From Brachybacterium massiliense (GTDB lineage: Bacteria > Actinomycetota > Actinomycetes > Actinomycetales > Dermabacteraceae): DNA of 64,000 nt. The stretch covers positions 868,001-932,000 of the forward strand of contig NZ_FXXB01000008.1 of assembly GCF_900184245.1 (NCBI RefSeq), written 5' to 3'. This document shows, in pieces, positions 56,215 through 63,166 of this stretch. How positions within the stretch are numbered: position 1 is the first letter of the stretch; each line of letters starts with the position of its first letter. The notes beneath the pieces are model-generated. The model was not told where the DNA came from, made no database searches, and saw only the letters and a list, made by a program, of their open reading frames with translations. Both the position numbers and the translations under genes were made by a program.

Positions 56215-56867
56215 GCGGCTGTGGTGTGGGTCGCAGGGGTGTGGGTCGCGGGGGCGTGAGCGGCAGGGGCGTGGGCGGCTGGGGTGTGGGTCGCGGGGGC
56301 GTGCGCTGCTGAGGAGTGAGCCGCTGGGCGCTCGCCGCCCTGGTGATCATCTGGGGCGTGCGCTGCTGAGGAGTGAGCCGCTGAGGCAGTTGCGGCCTGC
56401 ACGCCCCAGATGATCACCAGGGCGGCGAGCGCCAGCACGGCCAGCAGGCTGAGGGCGTGGAGGATGAGCGCCCACGGCGCATGATCCGCTCCGCCGACCC
56501 CGAAGGTGTCCGCGAGGGTCATGCCTGCGGGGAGCGATGCCAGCAGGTAGATCGGCGACCCGCCGGTGAGCAGTCCCAGCATGATCATGGCGAGGGCGGT
56601 GCGGGAGAGGCGGCCGCGCGCGCCGGCGAGGGCTGTGGATGCGGCGGTCACGGGGCCCGGCAGCAGGAGGGCGAACATCAGTCCCCATCCCATCGTGTCG
56701 GAGGTCCTCCCCACGGCGGCGTGGATCTGACGGAGCTCGGCGCCGGGCACGGTGGCGAGCGGATTCAGCACCTGGATCTGAACGGCGGCGAAAACGGCAT
56801 AGCTCAGCACGGCGACGGTGCCGAGCACGCCGATCAGGCGCGTGTGCCGCGGGGAAGGTGAGGTCAT
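56097..56867 (-). CDS. 4-TM membrane protein with degenerate Ala-His-Pro repeat tail
   Basis: Uncharacterised protein (256 aa as read). Residues 8-165 contain four hydrophobic helices ([60 protein letters not shown] and [20 protein letters not shown]). The remainder, encoded by minisatellite-like DNA, is low-complexity ([20 protein letters not shown]) and reads 118 bases into the antisense of hemL, so its true end may be earlier and the tail a product of repeat growth. The ATG at 56867 overlaps the stop of the DUF222/HNH gene (ATGA), so the two may be co-translated. Function unknown. Confidence 0.6.
   Translation of the reverse strand: MTSPSPRHTRLIGVLGTVAVLSYAVFAAVQIQVLNPLATVPGAELRQIHAAVGRTSDTMGWGLMFALLLPGPVTAASTALAGARGRLSRTALAMIMLGLLTGGSPIYLLASLPAGMTLADTFGVGGADHAPWALILHALSLLAVLALAALVIIWGVQAATASAAHSSAAHAPDDHQGGERPAAHSSAAHAPATHTPAAHAPAAHAPATHTPATHTTAAHTPAAAFAAPGSTAAIRSSTSGVCAVETNQASKADGGR
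56220..56433. repeat. Inverted and direct repeats downstream of hemL
   Basis: A perfect 35-bp inverted repeat (arms 56327-56361 and 56399-56433, 37-base spacer) encloses and overlaps a perfect 31-bp direct repeat (56296-56326 and 56353-56383, 57 bases apart). Upstream (56220-56300) short GGTGTGGGTCGC-type units recur. The right IR arm is the part of the membrane protein gene that encodes its fourth helix, so the left arm looks like an inverted copy. It may also terminate the hem operon. Confidence 0.92.
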
Positions 56868-58606
56868 GCCCGGAACAGTAGCCCCGACGAACCGCCATCC
56901 CATGGGGATTCTGTGGAGGTCAGGCGGGGGCATCGGGGGGACCCGGAGAGCGTGGGCGCCGCCGTTCGCCTCGTGCGCTCCGTCGGCGACGCAGGGAGCG
57001 CCGCTTCCACTCCGCGCGGCGAGGTGCCGTCTCTGAGCGGCTGTGCGATTCGGTCGGCGTACCCGGCGATTCGTGCGAAGCGCGGTGCCGTTCGTGGGAG
57101 GGGCGGGGCGGTTCGGTGAGCGCCCGCCCCTCCCACGAACGGCACCGGGGGCGGTTCGGTGAGCGCCCGCGGGCGGGTGGTGCGGCGAGTGCCGGCGCGG
57201 CTGGTCCACTCCACCAGGTGCCCGTCGGCGGCGGGGTTCCCGACGCGACGCACGCTGCGGGTCTGCTGCTCCTTGTCGTTGCAGTGGGCGCACAGGCCCT
57301 GCCCGTTGTCCAGGCAGGTCTGACCGCCTGCGGCGTGCGGGAGGATGTGGTCGGTCTGCCGGATCGGTGCGTCGCAGTAGGGACCACGACAGGTCTGGTC
57401 GCGCCAGAGGATGAACCTCGCAAGCGCTGCGGGGAAGGCTCGGGCACGGGACTCGACCCCGACCAGCTCCCCGGTGCGCGGGTGGCTGTACATGCGCCGC
57501 AGCGTGGCGCGGAGCGCTGGACCGTCGGGCCCCATCGCGTTCTCGGCGCCGTCAGCGAGCAGGGATCTGAACACTCCGCGCAGCTCTTCGCGCACGGCCT
57601 CGGCCGGCACGCTCCCGTATCCCTCGATCCGGGCGAGATCCCCGTAGCGGGGATGGAAGAGCGCACGGTCGGTGATGATGACGCCGATGTCGAGGGTGGT
57701 GGGCTCCATGCCGTCCTCGCGACCGATCAGGGTGCCCACGAAGGAGTCTGCCTGGATCGCCTGGTGGCCGCGACGGTCACCGGCGGCGCGGAGTCGCTCG
57801 GCCTCATGCGAGAGGCGCTTCCTGATCAGCGCCGCGTTGAGCGCGCTCACGTGGGCGGTGACGGTGGCCATCCCGTGCTGACCGCGGCGCACGGTGACGT
57901 GGCGTTCCCGCCGGGCCTGCTGGTGGCGCCGCTCCTGCCCGTCCGGATCCGCGGCCGCGATGACGGCGGCGGTGGTGTCATCCCAGGTCTGGGCTCCGGC
58001 CCCGTCGAGCGACGGGAGACGGCCGGCGAGCTCTCGATCTGCCTCGAGACGCTGCTGGGGCGAGAGCGGGGCGAAGGAGCGGGAGGTGGCGTGGGCGACG
58101 GTGCTGGTGACCTTCGCGGAGGCCAGCGCCGTGAGCATCTCGGGCATGTCCGAGACCAGCCGCCGCTGGGAGGCGAGGGAGTGAGCCGCCGACGCGGGCG
58201 ACTTCCGGATCAGCATCGAGACCTCTCGCGACGCTTCGCTCGCGGCCTCGCGCAGCAGCTTGCGCGTAGGAGGGACCTCGCCCTCTTCGTGGGCGGCGTG
58301 GGCGCGCGCCTCGGCCTGCTTCTCGAGGGTGAGCGAGTCCGCAAAAGCGGTGACCGCCCTCGCCTCGAGGGCATCCATGGCGCTGCGCAGCTCGTGGATC
58401 ATGCCCACCACCTCCCGATACCGGCCCGCGAGGGCGGCATCGGAGGTGAACAGCTGCTGCGGGTGCAGCGCGAGCTCCCGCAGCGCGAAGGCGCCGTCCC
58501 CCACCATCTCGGCGAGCGCCTGCGGGCCCTCAGTGCGCACGGCATCGACCAGTGCCCGGTGGGGATCACCGGGTGCCGGGTCGAGAGCCTGCGCGTTGAC
58601 GAACAT
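56864..58606 (-). CDS. DUF222/HNH endonuclease domain protein (13E12-type)
   Basis: Protein of about 580 aa of the actinobacterial 13E12-repeat/DUF222 family. The first 330 residues are the helical DUF222 region (EVVGMIHELRSAMDALEARA, LSPQQRLEADRELAGRLP), followed by the HNH nuclease: CRGPYCDAPIRQTDHILPHAAGG and CLDNGQGLCAHCNDKEQQ with the His-Asn-His type residues and two Cys pairs for zinc. The last 130 residues are Pro/Ala/Arg-rich, and their DNA contains a 25-bp inverted repeat. Such genes are multicopy and mobile in actinobacteria; the activity of this family is not established. The start at 58606 has no strong ribosome site. Confidence 0.85.
   Translation of the reverse strand: MFVNAQALDPAPGDPHRALVDAVRTEGPQALAEMVGDGAFALRELALHPQQLFTSDAALAGRYREVVGMIHELRSAMDALEARAVTAFADSLTLEKQAEARAHAAHEEGEVPPTRKLLREAASEASREVSMLIRKSPASAAHSLASQRRLVSDMPEMLTALASAKVTSTVAHATSRSFAPLSPQQRLEADRELAGRLPSLDGAGAQTWDDTTAAVIAAADPDGQERRHQQARRERHVTVRRGQHGMATVTAHVSALNAALIRKRLSHEAERLRAAGDRRGHQAIQADSFVGTLIGREDGMEPTTLDIGVIITDRALFHPRYGDLARIEGYGSVPAEAVREELRGVFRSLLADGAENAMGPDGPALRATLRRMYSHPRTGELVGVESRARAFPAALARFILWRDQTCRGPYCDAPIRQTDHILPHAAGGQTCLDNGQGLCAHCNDKEQQTRSVRRVGNPAADGHLVEWTSRAGTRRTTRPRALTEPPPVPFVGGAGAHRTAPPLPRTAPRFARIAGYADRIAQPLRDGTSPRGVEAALPASPTERTRRTAAPTLSGSPRCPRLTSTESPWDGGSSGLLFRA
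57083..57147. repeat. 25-bp inverted repeat plus 20-bp direct repeat inside the HNH gene tail
   Basis: Perfect inverted repeat with arms 57083-57107 and 57123-57147 (15-base spacer). The spacer together with the next five bases (57108-57127, GCGGTTCGGTGAGCGCCCGC) recurs exactly at 57151-57170. These repeats encode the low-complexity C terminus of the DUF222/HNH protein. Confidence 0.9.
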
Positions 58607-58962
58607 ATGACCATGATTCACCGCACCACTGACAAATGAAACCCCTCCAGAAGAATGTGGAAAACTTCGACTGGGGAGGAACGGTCGCCGGGCCGCGAGC
58701 GTCAGGCCGCACCAAAGCCACAGGCCAGAACGTATGCGCCAGCACGGGAAGCGTGACAACAGAATCTTTTCCACAATACCCCAAGGATTCACCACTCGTC
58801 CCGCCCGAGAATGTGGATAACCACCCTCTGTGGAGGAACGGTCCGCGCGCCGATATGACCCCTGACGTCCCTCCACGACGCTCTGCGTCGGTCGATGACA
58901 GCACGCTCGACAGCACCCGCCGCTCTCCCCCACGCTGGTGGGAGCCGGCCTCGCCGGCCCAG
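58607..58962. promoter_or_regulatory. 356-base intergenic region with a cluster of DnaA-box-like sites
   Basis: No convincing gene. On one strand or the other there are TGTGGAAAA (58656-58664), TTTTCCACA (58767-58775) and TGTGGATAA (58812-58820, the exact complement of TTATCCACA), with a further partial TGTGGAGG at 58829. The segment 58750-58800 is relatively AT-rich. The sites are seen directly; DnaA binding is inferred. Confidence 0.5.
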
Positions 58963-59039
58963 CGCTCCGTAGCTCAGCCCGGTAGAGCAGCTCCCTCATA
59001 TGGAGTCGGTCGCAGGTTCGAGTCCTGCCGGAGCGTCCA
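58963..59039 (+). tRNA. tRNA with CAT anticodon (tRNA-Met, or lysidine-type tRNA-Ile)
   Basis: 77 bases folding as a complete cloverleaf: acceptor CGCTCCG/CGGAGCG, D stem GCTC/GAGC, anticodon stem GCTCC/GGAGT (one G-T) with loop CTCATAT (anticodon 58997-58999), T arm GCAGG-TTCGAGT-CCTGC, encoded CCA. Position 73 is T and the first pair is C-G, which is unusual for elongator methionine tRNAs (normally G1-C72 and A73), and it lacks the C1/A72 mismatch of initiators. The identity (Met versus Ile2) is therefore open. Confidence 0.88.
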
Positions 59040-59067
59040 CTCCCCGCCCGACGGCGCCCGGCCCCGC

Positions 59068-59156
59068 CAGTCGCCGGTCGCCGGTCGCCGGTAGTCACCC
59101 GCCGGTCGCCAGCCACCGGTCGCCAGCCACCGGTCGCCAACCGCCGACCGCCGGTC
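59068..59156. repeat. Short GC-rich tandem repeats (CCGGTCGCC units)
   Basis: About six degenerate CCGGTCGCC-type units, two of them within exact tandem copies of CGGTCGCCAGCCAC, immediately after the tRNA. The remaining bases to the pentapeptide-like gene at 59274 show nothing recognisable. Confidence 0.75.
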
Positions 59157-59273
59157 CCTCATCCGTCAGCCCCACCCCGTACGCTCACCCCAGCCCGCCG
59201 CCACCGCGGCCGGCCCCGTCCACGACCTGCGAGGTGCCTCATCGCCCGACGTTCCGCCGCCACCCGACAGCCC

Positions 59274-59906
59274 GTGCTCCAGGCGCTCGTCCTGCCCGCG
59301 CTCGATCCGGCCGACGGCGAGCAGCTCACCGCCCACGGCCACCACGACGGGCTCCGGCTCGAGGGCGACGATCTCAGCGGTCGTGACCTCTCGGGCACGA
59401 GCATCAGCGAGTGCGAGCTGGTGGGCGTCACCGCCCACACCACGGTGCTGCGTCACGCCCGGCTGATCGAGACCCGCTTCGAGCGGCTGAACGCCCCCGT
59501 GCTGGATGCCCGCGGCTCCACCTGGCGGGACGTCGAGCTGAGCGGCTCACGGGTGGGGGCGCTGGACGTCGACGACGCCGAGATCCGCTCCACCCGGATC
59601 TCCGGCAGCAAGTTCGACTGGATCAACCTGCGCTCGAGCACCCTCGAGGACGTGCTCTTCGAGGACTGCACGATCGAGGAGCTGGACCTCTCGAACGCGA
59701 CCGCCGCACGCGTCGCGTTCCGACGCTGCCGGGTGGGCAGCCTCCACCTCGCCCACGCCCGGCTCCAGGACGTGGACCTGCGCGCACTGGAGATCGGCGC
59801 GATCGGCAACCTCGAGGGCCTGGCGGGAGCGACCCTCGATACCCAGCAGGTCACGCTGCTCGCACCGGCCTTCGCGAGCCACCTGGGGATCCGCGTCGAG
59901 GGCTGA
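59274..59906 (+). CDS. Pentapeptide-repeat-like protein
   Basis: Soluble protein (210 aa) predicted to fold as a right-handed four-sided beta helix. From about residue 28 it shows a five-residue period with central Leu/Val/Ile/Phe, for example LEGDDLSGRDLSGTSISECEL, then STRISGSKFDWINLRSSTLE and EELDLSNATAARVAFRRCRVG. There is no membrane segment or signal. Some family members mimic DNA to protect gyrase; others have no known role, and nothing here decides between them. The GTG at 59274 is the first start that fits; no good ribosome site. Convergent with the CoA-binding protein gene. Confidence 0.82.
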   Translation: MLQALVLPALDPADGEQLTAHGHHDGLRLEGDDLSGRDLSGTSISECELVGVTAHTTVLRHARLIETRFERLNAPVLDARGSTWRDVELSGSRVGALDVDDAEIRSTRISGSKFDWINLRSSTLEDVLFEDCTIEELDLSNATAARVAFRRCRVGSLHLAHARLQDVDLRALEIGAIGNLEGLAGATLDTQQVTLLAPAFASHLGIRVEG

Positions 59907-60009
59907 CGCGCCGCGCACAGTGGAATGGTGCCAGCAGCGGAGAGTGAGCCGACAGCAGAACACGGGCCGAGGTGATCCCCGACCCGCGCCTGATGCCGCG
60001 ATCCTACGC

Positions 60010-60516
60010 TCAGCGCCCGCTGAGGCGCTGCTTCCGCGAGCTGATCTCGCCCGTGTTGAACCCGGCCAGGTGCAGGCCGCCGTGGAAGCGGGCGTGCTCG
60101 ATCTTCACGCAACGGTCCATCACCACGTCGAGCCCGCCGGCCTCGGCGATCGCCGCGGCCTCCTCGTTCCAGGAGCCCAGCTGCAGCCAGAGCGTCTTCG
60201 CGCCCACCTCGACCGCTTCCCGGGCCACACCGGGCAGGTCGGCGTCCTTGCGGAACACGTCCACCACGTCGGGCACGACGGGGAGGTCCGCGAGCGAGTC
60301 GTACGCAGGGTGGCCGAGGATCGTCTCGGCGCGCGGGTTGACGAAGTACACCTCGTACGGCGAGCTGGACAGCAGGTAGGTGCCCACGAAGTAGCTGGCC
60401 CGGGCGGGGTTCGCCGAGGCGCCGACGATCGCGATGCTCCTGGCGCGGCGCAGGATCGCGAGCCGCTCGGGGGCCGACGGCGCCTTCCAGGTGCGCTGGG
60501 TGGTCTGCTCGGTCAT
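60010..60516 (-). CDS. CoA-binding domain protein (YccU-like)
   Basis: Small Rossmann-fold protein (168 aa). Core motifs: SIAIVGASANPARASYFVGTYL, VYFVNPRAETILGHPAYDSL, DVVDVFRKDADLPGVAREAV, LWLQLGSWNEEAAAIAEAGG, and VMDRCVKIEHARFHG, which match the CoA_binding_2 family (succinyl-CoA synthetase alpha N-terminal type). The biological role of these short proteins is unknown. It overlaps the metY stop by four bases (ATGA), so is part of the acs-sfnG-metY operon as its last gene. Confidence 0.88.
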   Translation of the reverse strand: MTEQTTQRTWKAPSAPERLAILRRARSIAIVGASANPARASYFVGTYLLSSSPYEVYFVNPRAETILGHPAYDSLADLPVVPDVVDVFRKDADLPGVAREAVEVGAKTLWLQLGSWNEEAAAIAEAGGLDVVMDRCVKIEHARFHGGLHLAGFNTGEISSRKQRLSGR

Positions 60517-61907
60517 CGCTGCACTCCCGTCGCCGCCGTGATCGCCTGGTCGAGGTCCCACAGGATGTCCTCGATGTCCTCGAGGCCCACCGAGATGCGG
60601 ATCAGATCCGCGCGCACACCGCCCGCGGCGAGCTGCTCCGCGGAGAGCTGCTGGTGGGTGGTCGAGGCCGGGTGGATCACCAGGGTGCGGGCATCGCCGA
60701 TGTTCGCCAGGTGGGAGGCGAGCTGCAGGTTCGCGATCACCGCCTCGCCCGTCGCCCGCGCGGCGGCGGCCTCCTCCTCGTCGGAGGAGAACTCGCCCGT
60801 CGGCCGTACGCCGAAGGCGAAGACCGATCCCGGACCCAGCGGCAGGTACTTCTTCGCCCGCTCGTGATGCGGATGGGATTCCAGGCCCGCCCAGGTCACG
60901 AACGAGACCCGGGGATCCTCCTCGAGCCACTGCGCGACGGCGCGGGCGCCGGCGAGGTGGGCGTCGATGCGCTGCGGGAGCGTCTCGACGCCCTGCAGCA
61001 GCTGGAAAGCGGACTGCGCGGGCAGGGACGGGCCGATGTCGCGCAGCTGCTCGGAGCGCAGCTTGGTGAGGAAGCCGTACTCGCCGAAGTTGTCCCACCA
61101 CTTGATGCCGCCGTAGGAGGCGACCGGCTCGGTCATGGTGGGGAACTTGCCGTTGCCCCAGTCGAAGCGGCCGGATTCGACCACCACGCCGCCGAGGGTG
61201 GTGCCGTGCCCGCCGAGGAACTTGGTGGCGGAGTGGATGACGATGTCCGCGCCGTGCTCGAGCGGACGCACCAGGTAGGGGGTGGCAAGGGTCGCGTCGA
61301 CCACGAGCGGCACGCCGTGCTCATGCGCCACCTCGGCCAGCCCCTCGAGGTCGGCGATCTCGCCGGAGGGGTTGCCGATGATCTCGACGTACAGGGCCTT
61401 CGTCTCGGGCCGGAACGCGGCGCGGTAGTCCTCCGGTTCGGAGGAGGGCACGAAGGTGGTCTCCACGCCGAAGCGGCGCAGGGTGACGTCGAGCTGGGTG
61501 ACGGTGCCGCCGTACAGCTGCGCGGAGGCGACGACATGATCGCCGACGCCCACCAGCGCGGCGAAGGTGATGAACTCGGCGCTCATCCCGGAGGCGGTGG
61601 CGACCGCGCCGATCCCGCCCTCGAGGGAGGCGATGCGCTCCTCGAAGGCGGCGACGGTGGGGTTGCCGATGCGTGAGTAGATGTTGCCGTACTTCTGCAG
61701 CGCGAAGAGGTTCGCGGCGTCGGCCGCATCGTCGAAGACGAACGACGTGGTCTGGTAGATCGGGACCGCGCGTGAGCCGTGCTGGGCGTCCGGCGTGCCG
61801 CCCGCGTGCAGGGCGCGGGTGCGGAACCCGAAGGTACGTTCAGGAGCGGCGGGCGCCGCTGCCTCAGCGGCCGAGGCGGCGGGGGACGTGCTGGTGGGCT
61901 GGCTCAT
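60513..61907 (-). CDS. metY: O-acetylhomoserine/O-acetylserine sulfhydrylase
   Basis: PLP enzyme (464 aa) of the Cys/Met metabolism family that makes homocysteine from O-acetylhomoserine and sulfide. PLP Lys229 lies in [19 protein letters not shown]; the opening [20 protein letters not shown] and [18 protein letters not shown], and the C-terminal [18 protein letters not shown] are diagnostic of the long O-acetylhomoserine type. The first 24 residues are Ala/Ser-rich tail. It is coupled to sfnG by ATGA, so released sulfite/sulfide from organosulfur could be fed to methionine synthesis after reduction; this link is inference. Confidence 0.92.
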   Translation of the reverse strand: MSQPTSTSPAASAAEAAAPAAPERTFGFRTRALHAGGTPDAQHGSRAVPIYQTTSFVFDDAADAANLFALQKYGNIYSRIGNPTVAAFEERIASLEGGIGAVATASGMSAEFITFAALVGVGDHVVASAQLYGGTVTQLDVTLRRFGVETTFVPSSEPEDYRAAFRPETKALYVEIIGNPSGEIADLEGLAEVAHEHGVPLVVDATLATPYLVRPLEHGADIVIHSATKFLGGHGTTLGGVVVESGRFDWGNGKFPTMTEPVASYGGIKWWDNFGEYGFLTKLRSEQLRDIGPSLPAQSAFQLLQGVETLPQRIDAHLAGARAVAQWLEEDPRVSFVTWAGLESHPHHERAKKYLPLGPGSVFAFGVRPTGEFSSDEEEAAAARATGEAVIANLQLASHLANIGDARTLVIHPASTTHQQLSAEQLAAGGVRADLIRISVGLEDIEDILWDLDQAITAATGVQR

Positions 61908-63142
61908 GCGGCGGCTCCTGCCTTGGCCGGGTGATCGGCCGGGAGGGTGTCGAAGGCGGCCTGCGCGGCGTCCTCGGCGGAGACGCCGGGCACGACGGGC
62001 AGCAGGTCGGTGTTCAGCTCGGTGCCGCGGGCGCGGGCGAGCTCGGCCTCCTTCTCACGCACGATCGGCAGCACGTCCCGGCCGAAGGCCGCGACCTCCT
62101 CGGTGAAGTGGAGGTAGCAGGTGAGCATGAGGTTCACGCCCACCTTCTTGTACTCGATGATGCGATCGGCGATCTCCTCGGGGGTGCCGATCAGGCGGGT
62201 CTTGAAGCCGTCGTTGTACTGCACGAGGTCCTCGAAGGAGGAGTCGGCCCACATGCCCTTGCCGTCCTTGGTGGAGGCGCCGGCCTCCTGCACGGACTGG
62301 CGGAAGCCCTCGACTGCGGGGCGGTGCGCCTTGGCGACGATCTCGCGCAGCGCCTCCTCGGCCTCCTGGCGGGACTCGCGGGCGATCACGAAGCCGTTCA
62401 GGCCGAACTTCGGGGCGCGGCCCGCGGCGGAGGCGGAGGCGAGCACGCCGGCGACGTTCTCCTCATAGCCCTCGAGGGTGCGGCCGTTGGAGAAGTACCA
62501 GTCGGCGACGCGGCCGGCGACGTCCTGGGCGGCGGTCGAGTTGCCGCCGAAGAAGATCTCCGGGTGCGGGCGGCCGGGCACGTCCACCGGCTTCGGGTTC
62601 AGGGTGAAGTCGTCGATCGCGTAGTACTTCCCGTCCTGGGAGTACCCGTTCTCGGTGAGCAGGCCGCGCAGCGCGGAGATGAACTCCTCGGTGCGCACGT
62701 AGCGCTCGTCGTGCTCGAGCCAGGGCAGGCCGAACTTCACGAACTCGTCCTTGAGCCAGCCGGAGACGATGTTCACCGCGGCGCGCCCCTCGGAAAGGTG
62801 GTCGGCGGTGATCAGCCACTTGGCGAGCACGCCCGGGTGCCACATGCCGGGGTGGAAGGCGGCGATCACCTTCAGCCGCTCGGTCGCGCCCAGCAGCGCG
62901 AGGGAGAAGGCGGAGGCCTCGTGCTGCTTGTCCGCGCCGTAGCTGGCGGCGTAGCGGGTCTGGGTCAGGGCGTACTCGAAGCCGGAGTTCTCGGCGATCT
63001 GGGCGAGGCGCTTGTTGTAGGGCAGCTGCCAGTCGGTGCGCTGCTCGATGGTGGAGACGACCAGGCCGCCGGAGACGTTCGGCACCCAGTACGCGAACTT
63101 CAGCGGGGTCTCGAAGGTCGAGCGGGGGACGGTGGGGGTCAT
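61904..63142 (-). CDS. sfnG: SfnG-like dimethylsulfone monooxygenase (LLM flavoprotein)
   Basis: Luciferase-like, reduced-flavin-dependent monooxygenase (412 aa), by family a dimethylsulfone or alkanesulfonate C-S cleaving enzyme. The opening LKFAYWVPNVSGGLVVSTIEQR is characteristic of SfnG; SGFEYALTQTRYAASYGAD, FHPGMWHPGVLAKWLITADH, RAAVNIVSGWLKDEF and PHPEIFFGGNSTAAQDVAGR are typical for this LLM branch. AGGAGGAACCG precedes the ATG. It needs a flavin reductase, none of which is in view. Coupled to metY. Substrate between dimethylsulfone and a sulfonate is not decided by sequence. Confidence 0.87.
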   Translation of the reverse strand: MTPTVPRSTFETPLKFAYWVPNVSGGLVVSTIEQRTDWQLPYNKRLAQIAENSGFEYALTQTRYAASYGADKQHEASAFSLALLGATERLKVIAAFHPGMWHPGVLAKWLITADHLSEGRAAVNIVSGWLKDEFVKFGLPWLEHDERYVRTEEFISALRGLLTENGYSQDGKYYAIDDFTLNPKPVDVPGRPHPEIFFGGNSTAAQDVAGRVADWYFSNGRTLEGYEENVAGVLASASAAGRAPKFGLNGFVIARESRQEAEEALREIVAKAHRPAVEGFRQSVQEAGASTKDGKGMWADSSFEDLVQYNDGFKTRLIGTPEEIADRIIEYKKVGVNLMLTCYLHFTEEVAAFGRDVLPIVREKEAELARARGTELNTDLLPVVPGVSAEDAAQAAFDTLPADHPAKAGAAA

Positions 63143-63166
63143 CGGTTCCTCCTGGGTAGGGGTCGT

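Noticed and set aside
56347..56898. Separate minus-strand gene in another frame of the 4-TM protein
   Set aside because: Its translation is Arg/His-rich shadow; the hydrophobic, GC3-consistent frame is the one starting at 56867.
58656..58820. Chromosomal origin oriC
   Set aside because: Only three to four boxes and none of the genes expected next to oriC (dnaA, dnaN, rpmH, gyrB). A DnaA-related regulatory or titration site is the most that can be suggested.
58963..59039. Integration site of a mobile element at the tRNA
   Set aside because: No integrase and no repeat of the tRNA 3' end was found within the window.
58636..59094. Small plus-strand protein across the DnaA-box region and tRNA
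   Set aside because: The frame runs through the tRNA and simple repeats, has no ribosome site and no recognisable domain.
59068..59156. CRISPR-like short repeats after the tRNA
   Set aside because: The units are 9-14 bases, degenerate and without spacers of constant length; no cas genes are present. They are a simple GC-rich minisatellite.
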